DNA of 64,000 nucleotides from Acuticoccus sp. I52.16.1 (GTDB lineage: Bacteria > Pseudomonadota > Alphaproteobacteria > Rhizobiales > Amorphaceae), in assembly GCF_022865125.1 (NCBI RefSeq), contig NZ_CP094828.1, forward strand, positions 558,001 to 622,000. Reading direction: 5' to 3'. Positions within the stretch are counted from its first letter, which is position 1. Each line of letters starts with the position of its first letter. Below the pieces are notes generated by a model. The model saw nothing but the letters and a program-made list of their open reading frames with translations, had not been told where the DNA came from and did no database searches. This document shows positions 1 through 7,067 of the stretch, one piece after another. Both the position numbers and the translations under genes were made by a program.

Positions 1-827
1 ATCAGCAGCGGGCGGTCGGCATCGTCCATCAGGTCGCGGGTGACGCCGCCGAGGATGATCTCCGTCAAGCGCGAGTGGCCGTAGGCGCCGGAGACGACGA
101 GGTCGGCCTCCATCTCCGCAGCGTGGCGCAAGATCGCGGTGGCGATGGAGCGGTCCTGGCGCGGGATCGCGTCGACCGAGACCGGCAACCCGTGGCGAGC
201 GAGCATGGTGGCGAGGTCGGCGCCCGGTTCCTCGCCGTGTCCGGCCGGACCGACGCGCGGGTCGACGCAGACGATGTGCACGTCCTTCGCCGCCACCAGC
301 AGGTCGAGCGCGTCGTGCACCGCGTGCACCGCCTCCGCCCCCGGATACCAGGCGACGGCGACCCGGGTGCCGAGGTTGGCCAGCGAGGCGCCCGGCGGCA
401 CGATCAGCACCGGGCGGCCACTGTCGAACAGGGTCGCGTCGACCAGGCTGTGCCAGTCGTAATCGTCGAGGTCGCGCAGGAAGACGGTGAGGTCGGCGTA
501 GCGGGCCTGGCGGGCGAAGGTCTTGCCCACCTCGCCCGACGGCACCACCACGGCGCGGGTCTCGTAGGAGACGCCGGTCCGGGCGAGCCGCTCGCCGGCG
601 AAGGTCGCGCGGGCCTCGACCTCGGCGCGCGTGTCGGCGAGGTCCGCGGCGTAGACGTCCGGCGGGATGTCGGGCAGGCCGGCATAGGCGAGCGTGGGCG
701 TCGCGGCGACGGCGAGCGCCACGACGTGCGCCCCGTGCGTGGCCGCGAGCGCCGCGACTTCGGACAGGAGCGAGGCGCCGGCCTCGCTATCCTCGGCCTG
801 GACGAGGATCGTTTTCACTGCTGTCAT
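1..827 (-). CDS. Universal stress protein, tandem UspA domains (partial, C-terminus cut by window start)
   Basis: About 275 residues are visible, beginning MTAVKTILVQAEDSEAG from an ATG at 827. The length fits two fused UspA domains. The second domain, near residues 150-275, ends in the ATP-binding pattern G-x2-G-x9-G-G-V-T (GAYGHSRLTEIILGGVT), the usual nucleotide loop of ATP-binding Usp proteins with Gly replacing the last Ser. The first domain lacks a clear copy, as often seen in tandem proteins. Usp proteins are cytoplasmic and accumulate under starvation, redox or oxygen stress. The gene is divergent from the phasin-like gene at 1080, and a perfect FNR-type box lies 110 to 123 bp upstream of its start, so oxygen-responsive control is likely. 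The last residues lie outside the window. Confidence 0.9.
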   Translation of the reverse strand, partial: MTAVKTILVQAEDSEAGASLLSEVAALAATHGAHVVALAVAATPTLAYAGLPDIPPDVYAADLADTRAEVEARATFAGERLARTGVSYETRAVVVPSGEVGKTFARQARYADLTVFLRDLDDYDWHSLVDATLFDSGRPVLIVPPGASLANLGTRVAVAWYPGAEAVHAVHDALDLLVAAKDVHIVCVDPRVGPAGHGEEPGADLATMLARHGLPVSVDAIPRQDRSIATAILRHAAEMEADLVVSGAYGHSRLTEIILGGVTRDLMDDADRPLL

Positions 828-909
828 GGTAGCCTCCAAGACGGACCGCCGCTGCGAGCGCGCGGCGTTTCGAGCGGGCCGCGTCGGACCGTCGGCTCGA
901 ACGAACCGA

Positions 910-950
910 ATGCTACAGCCTCGTCCGACGACGGCTTTGATGTCCATCAA
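910..950 (-). promoter_or_regulatory. FNR/FixK-type box with matching -10 element upstream of usp
   Basis: A perfect TTGAT-GTCC-ATCAA dyad sits at 937-950, identical in its half-sites to the FNR/FnrL/FixK consensus. Read on the minus strand, TAGCAT at 915-910 lies where a -10 hexamer should be if the dyad is centred near -41 (start site about 902-903). This is the class II activator position and would give a leader of about 75 nt before the usp ATG at 827. The spacing is computed from the sequence; binding and the start site are inferred. The same box lies about 130 bp upstream of the phasin-like gene on the other strand, where it would be less well placed. Confidence 0.7.
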
Positions 951-1079
951 CGCAGCGTCGCAGACGACGATATTTCTTGGTGGCCGCGCGACGACTGCTA
1001 CATCAGATTGCCGCATGCGGCGCGTATTCAACCAGAGGACATTGCCCGAAGGGCATCCGAACGCGGAGGAGAGAGAGCG

Positions 1080-1439
1080 ATGCGACACCATGGCGAAGTC
1101 TTGGCTCCCGCCCTGCCCAATCTGCCGGTGATGACGCCGAGCGAGCCGGTCGAGGCCGCGACGCGCACCGCCTGCCAGCTCACGAGCGAGCTGACGCGCG
1201 AGACCGCCCGGTTCCTGAGCCTTCGGCTCCAGCGCTACGCCGACCTGGAGCTGCGGCTGGCGCGCAGCTCCGGCCCGATGGCACCGATGGACGTCTTCAT
1301 GGACTTCTCGCGCCAGACGATGCTCGACTATACGCGCGAGCTGGAGCGCCTGCCCTTCCTCTGGAGCCGCATGTCCGAGGACGCGTTGCTGGCGATGGAT
1401 GCCCCGCGCGGCACCGGCAGGCCGCCGGCGATCGAGTAG
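1080..1439 (+). CDS. Phasin-like family protein
   Basis: This 119-residue protein starts at an ATG preceded by a purine-rich GGAGGAGAGAGAG site, which decides the start inside a longer open frame. The middle, about residues 25-95 (TACQLTSELTRETARFLSLRLQRYADLELRLARS... MDVFMDFSRQTMLDYTRELERL), is a helical, amphipathic stretch with the layout of the phasin_2 family: a helix with regularly placed Leu, a short Gly/Pro break, then 'F..R.T..Y..E...L'. Phasins coat polyhydroxyalkanoate granules; short members also occur in strains where granules are not proven. No PHA synthase or PhaR gene is in this window. The family call rests on pattern and composition only. It may share oxygen control with the divergent stress gene. 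Confidence 0.6.
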   Translation: MRHHGEVLAPALPNLPVMTPSEPVEAATRTACQLTSELTRETARFLSLRLQRYADLELRLARSSGPMAPMDVFMDFSRQTMLDYTRELERLPFLWSRMSEDALLAMDAPRGTGRPPAIE

Positions 1440-1521
1440 CGCGCGGCACCCGCGACGGCGGGACGACCGCCGGGCAGCCGGGCGCCAGCGCGCCGGGGGA
1501 CGCCTGAAGGGCGGCGCGGGA

Positions 1522-2409
1522 TCAGTCGCCGATCGGCCGGTCGGCGTCGGACATTCCCAGTGCGCTGAGGCTCTGGCGGATCCGGCGCAGGCCCTCCAGG
1601 ACCTCCGGGCCGCGCACTGATGCGACCGACGTGGCGAGGACGTCCACCACGGTCAGCATGGCGTAGCGCGCGGGGCTCGGGCGGGTGATCTGGCCGTCGC
1701 TCGGGATGCTGAAGCCCAGCAGGATCTCGCTTTCGCGCGCCAGGGCCGACTGCGGATTGGTGATGGCGATCGTCGTCGCCCCGTAGGCGCGGGCGATGCG
1801 TGTCGCCTCCACCACCGAGCGCACCGAGCCCGAGCTGGACAGCGCCACCACCGTCGTCCCTTCCTGCGCCACCGCGGCGACCATGCGCTGCATCTGTCCG
1901 TCGGTGTGGGCGGCGACGGGCACGGCGAGGCGGAAGAGCCGGTTCTGCAACTCCACCGCCCCCATCGAGGACAGGCCGCCGGACCCGAACGTCACCACAT
2001 GGCGCGCGCCGGAGATCGCCAGCGCGGCGCGGGCGACGAGGCTCATGTCGAGCGCGGCGACGGTGCGCTCGATGGCCGCCGTCGCGCCGTCGCGCACCAG
2101 GGTGAGGATGTGCTCGTCGTCCGGGCTGCGCTGCACCGGCTCGGGGAACATGGTGAACCCGCCGACGGCCACCACCTGCGCCAGCCGCAGCTTGAAATCA
2201 CGCAAGCCCTCGCAGTTGAGGGCGCGGCAGAAGCGGGTGACGGTGGGCTCGGACACGCCGGCCTGTGCGGCGAGGGTCTGGATCGGCGCCTCGGACGCGT
2301 CGCTCGGCCGGTCGAGCACGATCTGGGCGAGGCGCATCTCGGCCGGGCTGCCAGCCTGGGCGAGGTGGCGCAGGCGTGCCACCATGTCGATCGTGCGCGG
2401 TCCGTCCAA
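1522..2409 (-). CDS. MurR/RpiR family transcriptional regulator
   Basis: An N-terminal winged helix-turn-helix of the RpiR type (about residues 10-80, with IQTLAAQAGVSEPTVTRFCRALNCEGLRDFKLRLAQ) is followed by a SIS domain (about 120-250, with HVVTFGSGGLSSMGAVELQNRLFRL and VVALSSSGSVRSVVEATRIARAYGATTIAITN). SIS domains in this family bind phosphosugars or related small molecules and release DNA. I chose the TTG at 2409 because GAGAGGGGG lies just upstream; an ATG at 2385 is the alternative and gives 287 residues. The gene is divergent from the RidA/hydrolase/TRAP cluster and is its most likely local regulator. The ligand is unknown. Confidence 0.9.
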   Translation of the reverse strand: MDGPRTIDMVARLRHLAQAGSPAEMRLAQIVLDRPSDASEAPIQTLAAQAGVSEPTVTRFCRALNCEGLRDFKLRLAQVVAVGGFTMFPEPVQRSPDDEHILTLVRDGATAAIERTVAALDMSLVARAALAISGARHVVTFGSGGLSSMGAVELQNRLFRLAVPVAAHTDGQMQRMVAAVAQEGTTVVALSSSGSVRSVVEATRIARAYGATTIAITNPQSALARESEILLGFSIPSDGQITRPSPARYAMLTVVDVLATSVASVRGPEVLEGLRRIRQSLSALGMSDADRPIGD

Positions 2410-2732
2410 GGTGCCCCCTCTCGGTCGGCGCTCGGCCAGCGTGGCGCGCCCGCCGCCACGCACCGGGGCGCAGCGTGAGGACACAAGAGGCGCAGCGTGG
2501 CCGCGCCCATGTCAGTTTGCAACATGAATTGCGCGCCGCTCGCCGCCCAGACGGTAAGCATCCGGACCAAAACTGAGCCAAATGCAGGAAAGTTACACAT
2601 GGCGTCTTGCGGGACGCCACACCCCGCTTCTACGCTGCTGCAACCCATCGGCCGACCCGGCGGGGCTGGCCGCGTGCGTGCTCCGGCCACCCGTGCCCGG
2701 CCGCCGCCATAACCCACGCGAGGAGCCCAGAA
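2410..2732. other. Divergent intergenic region between the RpiR gene and ridA
   Basis: This 323-bp stretch holds no convincing gene. It should carry both divergent promoters and an operator. The least GC-rich part is about 2565-2600. A perfect 7-bp inverted repeat, TGGCGTC/GACGCCA with a 6-nt loop, spans 2600-2619 and could be an operator or a leader hairpin for the rightward transcript. No clear -35/-10 pair stands out. The right end contains the AGGAG site used by ridA. Confidence 0.5.
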
Positions 2733-3095
2733 GTGGCGAAACAATGCTTCGGCAACGCCGCCGTCCCCCTCTCCCCCGCCGTCCGCGCCGGTGACTTCAT
2801 CTACGTCTCCGGCCAGGTGCCGGTGGCCGACGGCGCCGTCGTCGCCGGCGGCATCGCCGAGCAGACGCGTCAGGTGCTGAAAAACATCCAGGCCGTCCTG
2901 ACGATGGCCGGCGCCGCGATGAGCGACGTCGTCAAGACCACCGTGATCCTGACCGACGCCAAAGAGTTCGCCGAGTTCAACAAGACCTACGCCGAGTTCT
3001 TCCCGTCCGAGCCCCCCGCCCGGACCACGTCCGAGCAGAAGCTGATGATCGACATCAAGGTCGAGATCGACGCGATCGCCTACAAGCCGCTCTGA
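2733..3095 (+). CDS. RidA family (YjgF/YER057c/UK114) protein
   Basis: At 120 residues this matches the usual RidA length. It shows the conserved 'FIYVSGQVP' strand (residues 22-30), 'TVILTDAKEFAEFNKTYAEFF' (70-90) and the PPARTT motif whose Arg97 corresponds to the carboxylate-binding Arg of active imine deaminases, followed by 'VEIDAIA' (110-116). RidA hydrolyses reactive enamine/imine intermediates such as 2-aminoacrylate made by PLP enzymes. The start is a GTG with AGGAG seven bases upstream; the open frame runs further 5' without support. It heads a co-directional cluster that includes two PLP enzymes, which fits a protective or pathway-specific deaminase role. Confidence 0.9.
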   Translation: MAKQCFGNAAVPLSPAVRAGDFIYVSGQVPVADGAVVAGGIAEQTRQVLKNIQAVLTMAGAAMSDVVKTTVILTDAKEFAEFNKTYAEFFPSEPPARTTSEQKLMIDIKVEIDAIAYKPL

Positions 3096-3182
3096 GCGGC
3101 GCGCCGTCCCGTCGCCGCGCGTCCGGCGCGGCGACACCCCCGCAGCCAGGGCCTCGCACCGAGGCGCAATAGGACACGCTCC

Positions 3183-4319
3183 ATGGGTCCCGACCTCATC
3201 TTGAAGGGCGGGCGGGTGATCGACCCGTCGCAAGGCATCGACACAGTCACCGATGTCGCCTTCTCGAACGGCGCCGTCAGCCGGATCGCCGACGATATCG
3301 CCCCCGGCAACGCCGAGGTGCGGGACGTCTCCGGCAAGATCGTCACCCCCGGCATCATCGACCTGCACACCCACGTCTACTGGGGCGGAACCTCGCTCGG
3401 CGTCGACCCGGAGATGTTCGCGCGCGACAGCGCCGTGACGACGATGATCGACACCGGGTCCGCCGGTCCCGGCAACTTCGCCGGCTTCCGCAAGCACGTC
3501 ATCGAGCCGGCCGAACCGCGCATCCTCGCCTACCTGCACGTCTCGTTCGCGGGCATCTACGGCTTCCACACCAGCCTGATGGTGGGCGAGAGCCACGACT
3601 GGCGGCTGATGGCCCCGCGCCTCGCCGCCGAGGTCATCGAGGCCAACCGCGACGTCATCGTCGGCGTGAAGGTGCGCATCGGCCGCCACGCGTCGGGCCC
3701 GTCGGGGATCGACCCGCTGATCGTCGCGCTCGACGTGGCACGGGAGATGGACCTCCCGGTGATGTGCCATATCGACGAGCCGCCGCCCTCCTACGAGGCC
3801 GTCGTCGCGATGCTGCGCGAGGGCGACGTGCTGACCCACTGCTATCGCCCCTTCCCCAACTCGCCCGTCGACCCCGACGGTACGATCCGCCCCGAGGTCC
3901 TCAAGGCGCGCGACCGCGGCGTCTATTTCGACATCGGTCATGGCATGGGCTCGTTCTCGTGGAAGACGGCCAAGGCGATGATGGCCGCCGGCTTCCCGCC
4001 CGACACCATCTCTTCCGACGTGCACGCCTTCTGCATCAACGGTCCGGCCTACGACCAGCTGATGACGATGACGAAGTTCCTGCACCTCGGCATGCCGCTG
4101 ACCGAGGTGATCGAGCGCTCCACCGCGGTGCCGGCGAAGGCGCTGCAGCGGCCGGAGCTGGGCACCTTCGGCCCCGGCAACGTCGGCGACGCGTCGATCG
4201 TCTCGGTCGTCGAGGGCGAGTTCGAGCTGGCCGACGTGCGCGGCCTCGTCGAGACCGGGACGCAGAAGCTGAAGGCCGAGGGCGTGGTGCTCGCCGGCCG
4301 CTGGTGGCACGGCGAGTAG
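3183..4319 (+). CDS. Amidohydrolase-superfamily metallohydrolase (deacetylase/dihydroorotase-like)
   Basis: The 378-residue protein begins with the small beta domain 'LILKGGRVIDPSQGID' and then shows the binuclear amidohydrolase ligand set: H62 and H64 in LHTHVYWGG, K163 in VGVKVRIG (candidate carboxylated lysine), H196 in CHIDEP, H219 in THCYRP and D279 in SSDVHA. This is the pattern of the 'amidohydrolase/deacetylase' subgroup related to dihydroorotase and D-aminoacylase, which act on amide, lactam or carbamoyl bonds or remove acetyl groups. All ligands are present, so activity is expected. It lies 4 bp upstream of a creatininase-family gene, implying consecutive or alternative amide cleavages. 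The substrate is not deducible from sequence. Confidence 0.85.
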   Translation: MGPDLILKGGRVIDPSQGIDTVTDVAFSNGAVSRIADDIAPGNAEVRDVSGKIVTPGIIDLHTHVYWGGTSLGVDPEMFARDSAVTTMIDTGSAGPGNFAGFRKHVIEPAEPRILAYLHVSFAGIYGFHTSLMVGESHDWRLMAPRLAAEVIEANRDVIVGVKVRIGRHASGPSGIDPLIVALDVAREMDLPVMCHIDEPPPSYEAVVAMLREGDVLTHCYRPFPNSPVDPDGTIRPEVLKARDRGVYFDIGHGMGSFSWKTAKAMMAAGFPPDTISSDVHAFCINGPAYDQLMTMTKFLHLGMPLTEVIERSTAVPAKALQRPELGTFGPGNVGDASIVSVVEGEFELADVRGLVETGTQKLKAEGVVLAGRWWHGE

Positions 4320-4323
4320 CGCC

Positions 4324-5097
4324 ATGTACTGGGAGCGGATGACCCGCGACGAGTTGAACGCGGCCGACAAGGGCGTCCCGCTCGTCGTCTCCATCGCCGC
4401 GGTCGAGCAGCACGGCCCGCACCTCGCGACCGGGACGGACGCCTTCATCGGCAACCACTTCCTCGCCGCGCTGGAGGCGGCACGGCCCGCGGGCGTCATC
4501 GTCCTGCCACAGGTCGCGGTCGGCTGCTCGGAGCATCACATGGACCTCGGCGGCACGCTGACGGTCTCCCACGCGACGTTCACCGCCTACGTGATGGACG
4601 TCGTCGGCTCCGCGCTGCGGCACGGCTTCCGCAATGTGCTGATCCTCAACAGCCACGGCGGCAACCAGGCCGTCGGCGGCACGATCGCGCAGATGCTGGC
4701 GCAGGATCACCCCGATTGCCGGATCGTCTTCACCACGTGGTGGCAGCTCGCCGGCGCGCGGCTGCGCGAGCTAGTGGAGGGGGGGCGCGGCGCGGTCGGC
4801 CATGCCTGCGAGTTCGAGACGTCGCTGCTGATGGCGGCCGAGCCGGACGCGGTGCGCGACGCGCTGATCCCGGCGCGCGGCGACGCCCCCACCTTCCCGT
4901 GGGCCGAGGGCGACATGCTCAATGGTGCGGCGGCTCTCTGGGTGCGGCCGATGTCGGCGCTGACCGGCGGCACCGGCGTGCGCGGCGCTCCGGCGCTGGC
5001 GAACGCGCCCAAGGGCACCGCCATCACCACCGCCGTCGTCACGCGCCTCGTCGAAATCGTCGATGATCTTCAAAAGGATGTGCCGGAATCTGAATAA
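4324..5097 (+). CDS. Creatininase family amidohydrolase
   Basis: This 257-residue protein carries the creatininase-family metal motif EQHGPHL (E28, H30, H33), D39 in GTDAF, H111 in NSHGGN and the stretch GHACEFETS (159-167). The usual 'HAGE.ETS' has Cys instead of Gly here. Family members (creatinine amidohydrolase, MftE-like and FAPy-hydrolase-like proteins) hydrolyse cyclic or linear amides with two divalent metals. It follows the metallohydrolase gene by 4 bp in the same direction, so the two are surely co-transcribed. A true creatininase role is unlikely without a creatinase or sarcosine oxidase gene nearby; an unknown amide is more plausible. Confidence 0.85.
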   Translation: MYWERMTRDELNAADKGVPLVVSIAAVEQHGPHLATGTDAFIGNHFLAALEAARPAGVIVLPQVAVGCSEHHMDLGGTLTVSHATFTAYVMDVVGSALRHGFRNVLILNSHGGNQAVGGTIAQMLAQDHPDCRIVFTTWWQLAGARLRELVEGGRGAVGHACEFETSLLMAAEPDAVRDALIPARGDAPTFPWAEGDMLNGAAALWVRPMSALTGGTGVRGAPALANAPKGTAITTAVVTRLVEIVDDLQKDVPESE

Positions 5098-5160
5098 ACA
5101 TGCGGCGTCGGCGCTCACACTTTCACCATCGCGCCGGCAAATATTCGGCATTCCGCGGCC

Positions 5161-5188
5161 TTGATTGAGGAACAGCAATCATATTAAT
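5161..5188 (+). promoter_or_regulatory. Possible promoter for the TRAP genes
   Basis: The gap 5098-5265 contains an unusually AT-rich patch for this genome. TTGATT at 5161-5166 and TATTAA at 5182-5187 could serve as -35 and -10 elements with a 15-bp spacer, which is short. They precede dctP and its strong GAGGAGAGA ribosome site. The call rests on base composition and hexamer similarity alone. Confidence 0.3.
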
Positions 5189-5265
5189 CTGAACTGATCT
5201 ATCAAACATCTAGCGCCATGGACCGCCGATCGAGGCCAAACCTAGGCGCGGCAGAGGAGAGACAG

Positions 5266-6354
5266 ATGACGTTTTGGGCTGATACCAAAGGACGGCTGGG
5301 CGGCGCCGTCGCCGTCGCGGCGCTGACCGCCGGCCTCGCGATGCCGGGCGCGGCCTCCGCGCAAGAGTTCACCATGGCGATCGCCCACCTCGCCCCCGAG
5401 GACATGGACAACGAGATCCAGCCGGCGCTCGTCCACTTCAAGTCTCTCGTCGAGTCGAAGACCAAGGGCGAGGTCGAGGTCGAGATCTTCGGCGCCGGCC
5501 AGCTGGGCTCCGAGGTCGAGACCGGCAAGCAGGCGCAGGACGGCGCGCTGTTGCAGTCGACGATCATCTCGTCCGGCGCGATGAGCTCCTTCTTTCCGAA
5601 GTACCAGGTCATCACCGCGCCCTTCCTCTTCCCCAATTACGAAGTCGCACACGCCTTCTTCGACGGGGCGTGGTTCGCCAACTTCATGAAGGGCTCCATC
5701 GAGGAGTCGGGCCTGCGTTATCTCGGCACGTTCGACGACGGGGGCGGCTTCGTCGCCTTCACCAACAACGGCAAGCTGATCAAGACGGTCGACGATCTCG
5801 CCGGCATGAAGATCCGCGTCGAGGAGAACCCGGCCCACGTCGCCACCATGAAGGCGCTCGGCGCCTCGGCGACCCCGCTCCCCTGGGGCGAGGTGGTGAC
5901 CGCGCTCTCGACCGGCCTCGCGGACGGCCAGTTCAACGCGCCGGGTGTGTCCAAGAACTTCTCGCTCTGGGAAGTGAACGATTACACGACCCTCTCGGGC
6001 CACGTGTACAACTCGCAGTCCTGGCTGGTCTCCGAGGAGTGGTTCCAGTCGCTCCCCGAGGAGTACAAGGAAGCCGTCATCACCTCCGCGCGTGAGGCGA
6101 TCGAGCTGGCGCACGGCATTTCGGCGCTCGCCGCGATCAAGGGCTGGCAGGCCTCCTGCGAGAACTTCGACGAGTGCTACGTCCTGCCCGACGAGGAGCG
6201 CACGAAGATGGCCGACATCGCGCGTCCGGCCTGGCAGGAGTGGATCGTCGGCGACTTCGGTCTCGACGCCGCGCTGGTGGACGAGCTGTTCGCCACCGTC
6301 GAGGAGATCAAGGCCGACGTGACCGAGACCGACATGGAACGCTACGGCAACTGA
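5266..6354 (+). CDS. dctP: TRAP transporter substrate-binding protein, DctP family
   Basis: The 362-residue precursor has a typical signal peptide with cleavage expected after ASA at residue 32 (MTFWADTKGRLGGAVAV... PGAASA/QEF). The mature part shows DctP features: 'AHLAPEDMDNEIQPALVHFKSLVESKTKGEVEVEIFGAGQLGSEVET', the 'MKIRVEENPAH' segment whose Arg normally pairs with the ligand carboxylate, and 'PLPWGEVVTALSTGLADGQFNAP'. It should bind an organic anion in the periplasm and deliver it to the DctQM permease encoded next. I prefer the ATG at 5266, with GAGGAGAGA upstream, over an in-frame ATG at 5218, because it gives a clean signal peptide. A strong hairpin follows its stop. Confidence 0.93.
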   Translation: MTFWADTKGRLGGAVAVAALTAGLAMPGAASAQEFTMAIAHLAPEDMDNEIQPALVHFKSLVESKTKGEVEVEIFGAGQLGSEVETGKQAQDGALLQSTIISSGAMSSFFPKYQVITAPFLFPNYEVAHAFFDGAWFANFMKGSIEESGLRYLGTFDDGGGFVAFTNNGKLIKTVDDLAGMKIRVEENPAHVATMKALGASATPLPWGEVVTALSTGLADGQFNAPGVSKNFSLWEVNDYTTLSGHVYNSQSWLVSEEWFQSLPEEYKEAVITSAREAIELAHGISALAAIKGWQASCENFDECYVLPDEERTKMADIARPAWQEWIVGDFGLDAALVDELFATVEEIKADVTETDMERYGN

Positions 6355-6365
6355 CGCCGACGAGG

Positions 6366-6390
6366 GCGCGGGCGGCACTCCCGCCCGCGC
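6366..6390 (+). terminator. Hairpin after dctP (differential-expression stem-loop)
   Basis: A perfect 10-bp inverted repeat (GCGCGGGCGG/CCGCCCGCGC, 5-nt loop) begins 11 bp after the dctP stop and has no T-run. In binding-protein transporters such intercistronic hairpins often stabilise or partly terminate the message so that the periplasmic protein outnumbers the permease. The remainder of the 179-bp dctP-dctQ gap is GC-rich and has no gene that I can support. Confidence 0.55.
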
Positions 6391-6533
6391 GACAGCCGCG
6401 CCCGGCGCGGCACACGCGGACCGGCCTCGCCCCGACGCGCGAACGGGCGGCGCCGAACTCGCCCCGCGTCCGTGCGCTGCGCAGGCGGCGCGGCGGCCGG
6501 CCCCGGAACGGCACACCCTTCAGAAAGGCCCCT

Positions 6534-7067
6534 ATGACGTTCTCGCGCAGCCGGCTCTCGGCCGGTTTGAACCGGGCGGTCAGCACCGTCTGCGTCCTCT
6601 TCATATTGGCGATGCTGGCGATATCCTTCTCCGGCTTCTTCTACATGATCGTCACCGGGGACGCGCTGTCCTGGACCTACTCGCTGGCGCGGCTCTTCAT
6701 TCCGTGGCTCGGAATGCTCTCGCTCACGGTCGCCTTCTGGCATGGCGAGCACATCGCGATGACGGCGATCATCGCCATCCTTCCCCAGCCCGTCGTCACG
6801 GCGCTGCACATCCTCAACACCGCCCTCGTCGCGCTCTTCGCGGGCCTGCTGATCTGGTACGGTTGGAAGTTCTTCTCCAAGTCGACCGACATCTACATGG
6901 TCTCCGACACCATCCAGATCCACGCCCAGTGGGTCACCGCGTGCGTGCCGGTGACGGGCGCCGTCCTCCTCGCCCACGTCCTGTGCGGGGCCAACCTCCT
7001 CGATGAAGAAAGCCCGATGGACGAAGCGCGCGAACTCGCCGCCGGCGAGAAGGACAACCGCCCATGA
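6534..7067 (+). CDS. dctQ: TRAP transporter small permease, DctQ family
   Basis: The 177-residue protein has four hydrophobic segments (about residues 18-40, 50-68, 85-105 and 130-150), matching the DctQ fold. It includes the 'GMLSLTVAFWHGEHIAMTAI' region, equivalent to the conserved 'G.......HI.V' motif of small TRAP subunits. The start at 6534 is an ATG preceded by GAAAGG; the open frame continues upstream into low-complexity GC-rich sequence without support. Its end overlaps the dctM start by ATGA, so the two permease parts are translationally coupled. Confidence 0.88.
   Translation: MTFSRSRLSAGLNRAVSTVCVLFILAMLAISFSGFFYMIVTGDALSWTYSLARLFIPWLGMLSLTVAFWHGEHIAMTAIIAILPQPVVTALHILNTALVALFAGLLIWYGWKFFSKSTDIYMVSDTIQIHAQWVTACVPVTGAVLLAHVLCGANLLDEESPMDEARELAAGEKDNRP

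Noticed and set aside
75-1079. Long open frame on the plus strand running into the phasin-like gene
   Set aside because: It is antisense to the universal stress gene and has the Arg/Gly/Val-rich composition of a GC-rich shadow frame. Only the part from the ATG at 1080 has a ribosome site and family-like sequence.
2043-4499. Minus-strand open frame of over 800 codons
   Set aside because: It covers the RpiR gene in another frame and lies antisense to ridA and the metallohydrolase. Its sequence is dominated by His, Arg, Asp and Val repeats with no domain, as expected for the complement of GC-rich genes.
4324-5097. Creatinine degradation
   Set aside because: Only the creatininase family motif is present. 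Creatinase, sarcosine oxidase and creatinine deaminase genes are missing nearby, so the specific substrate claim is not supported.
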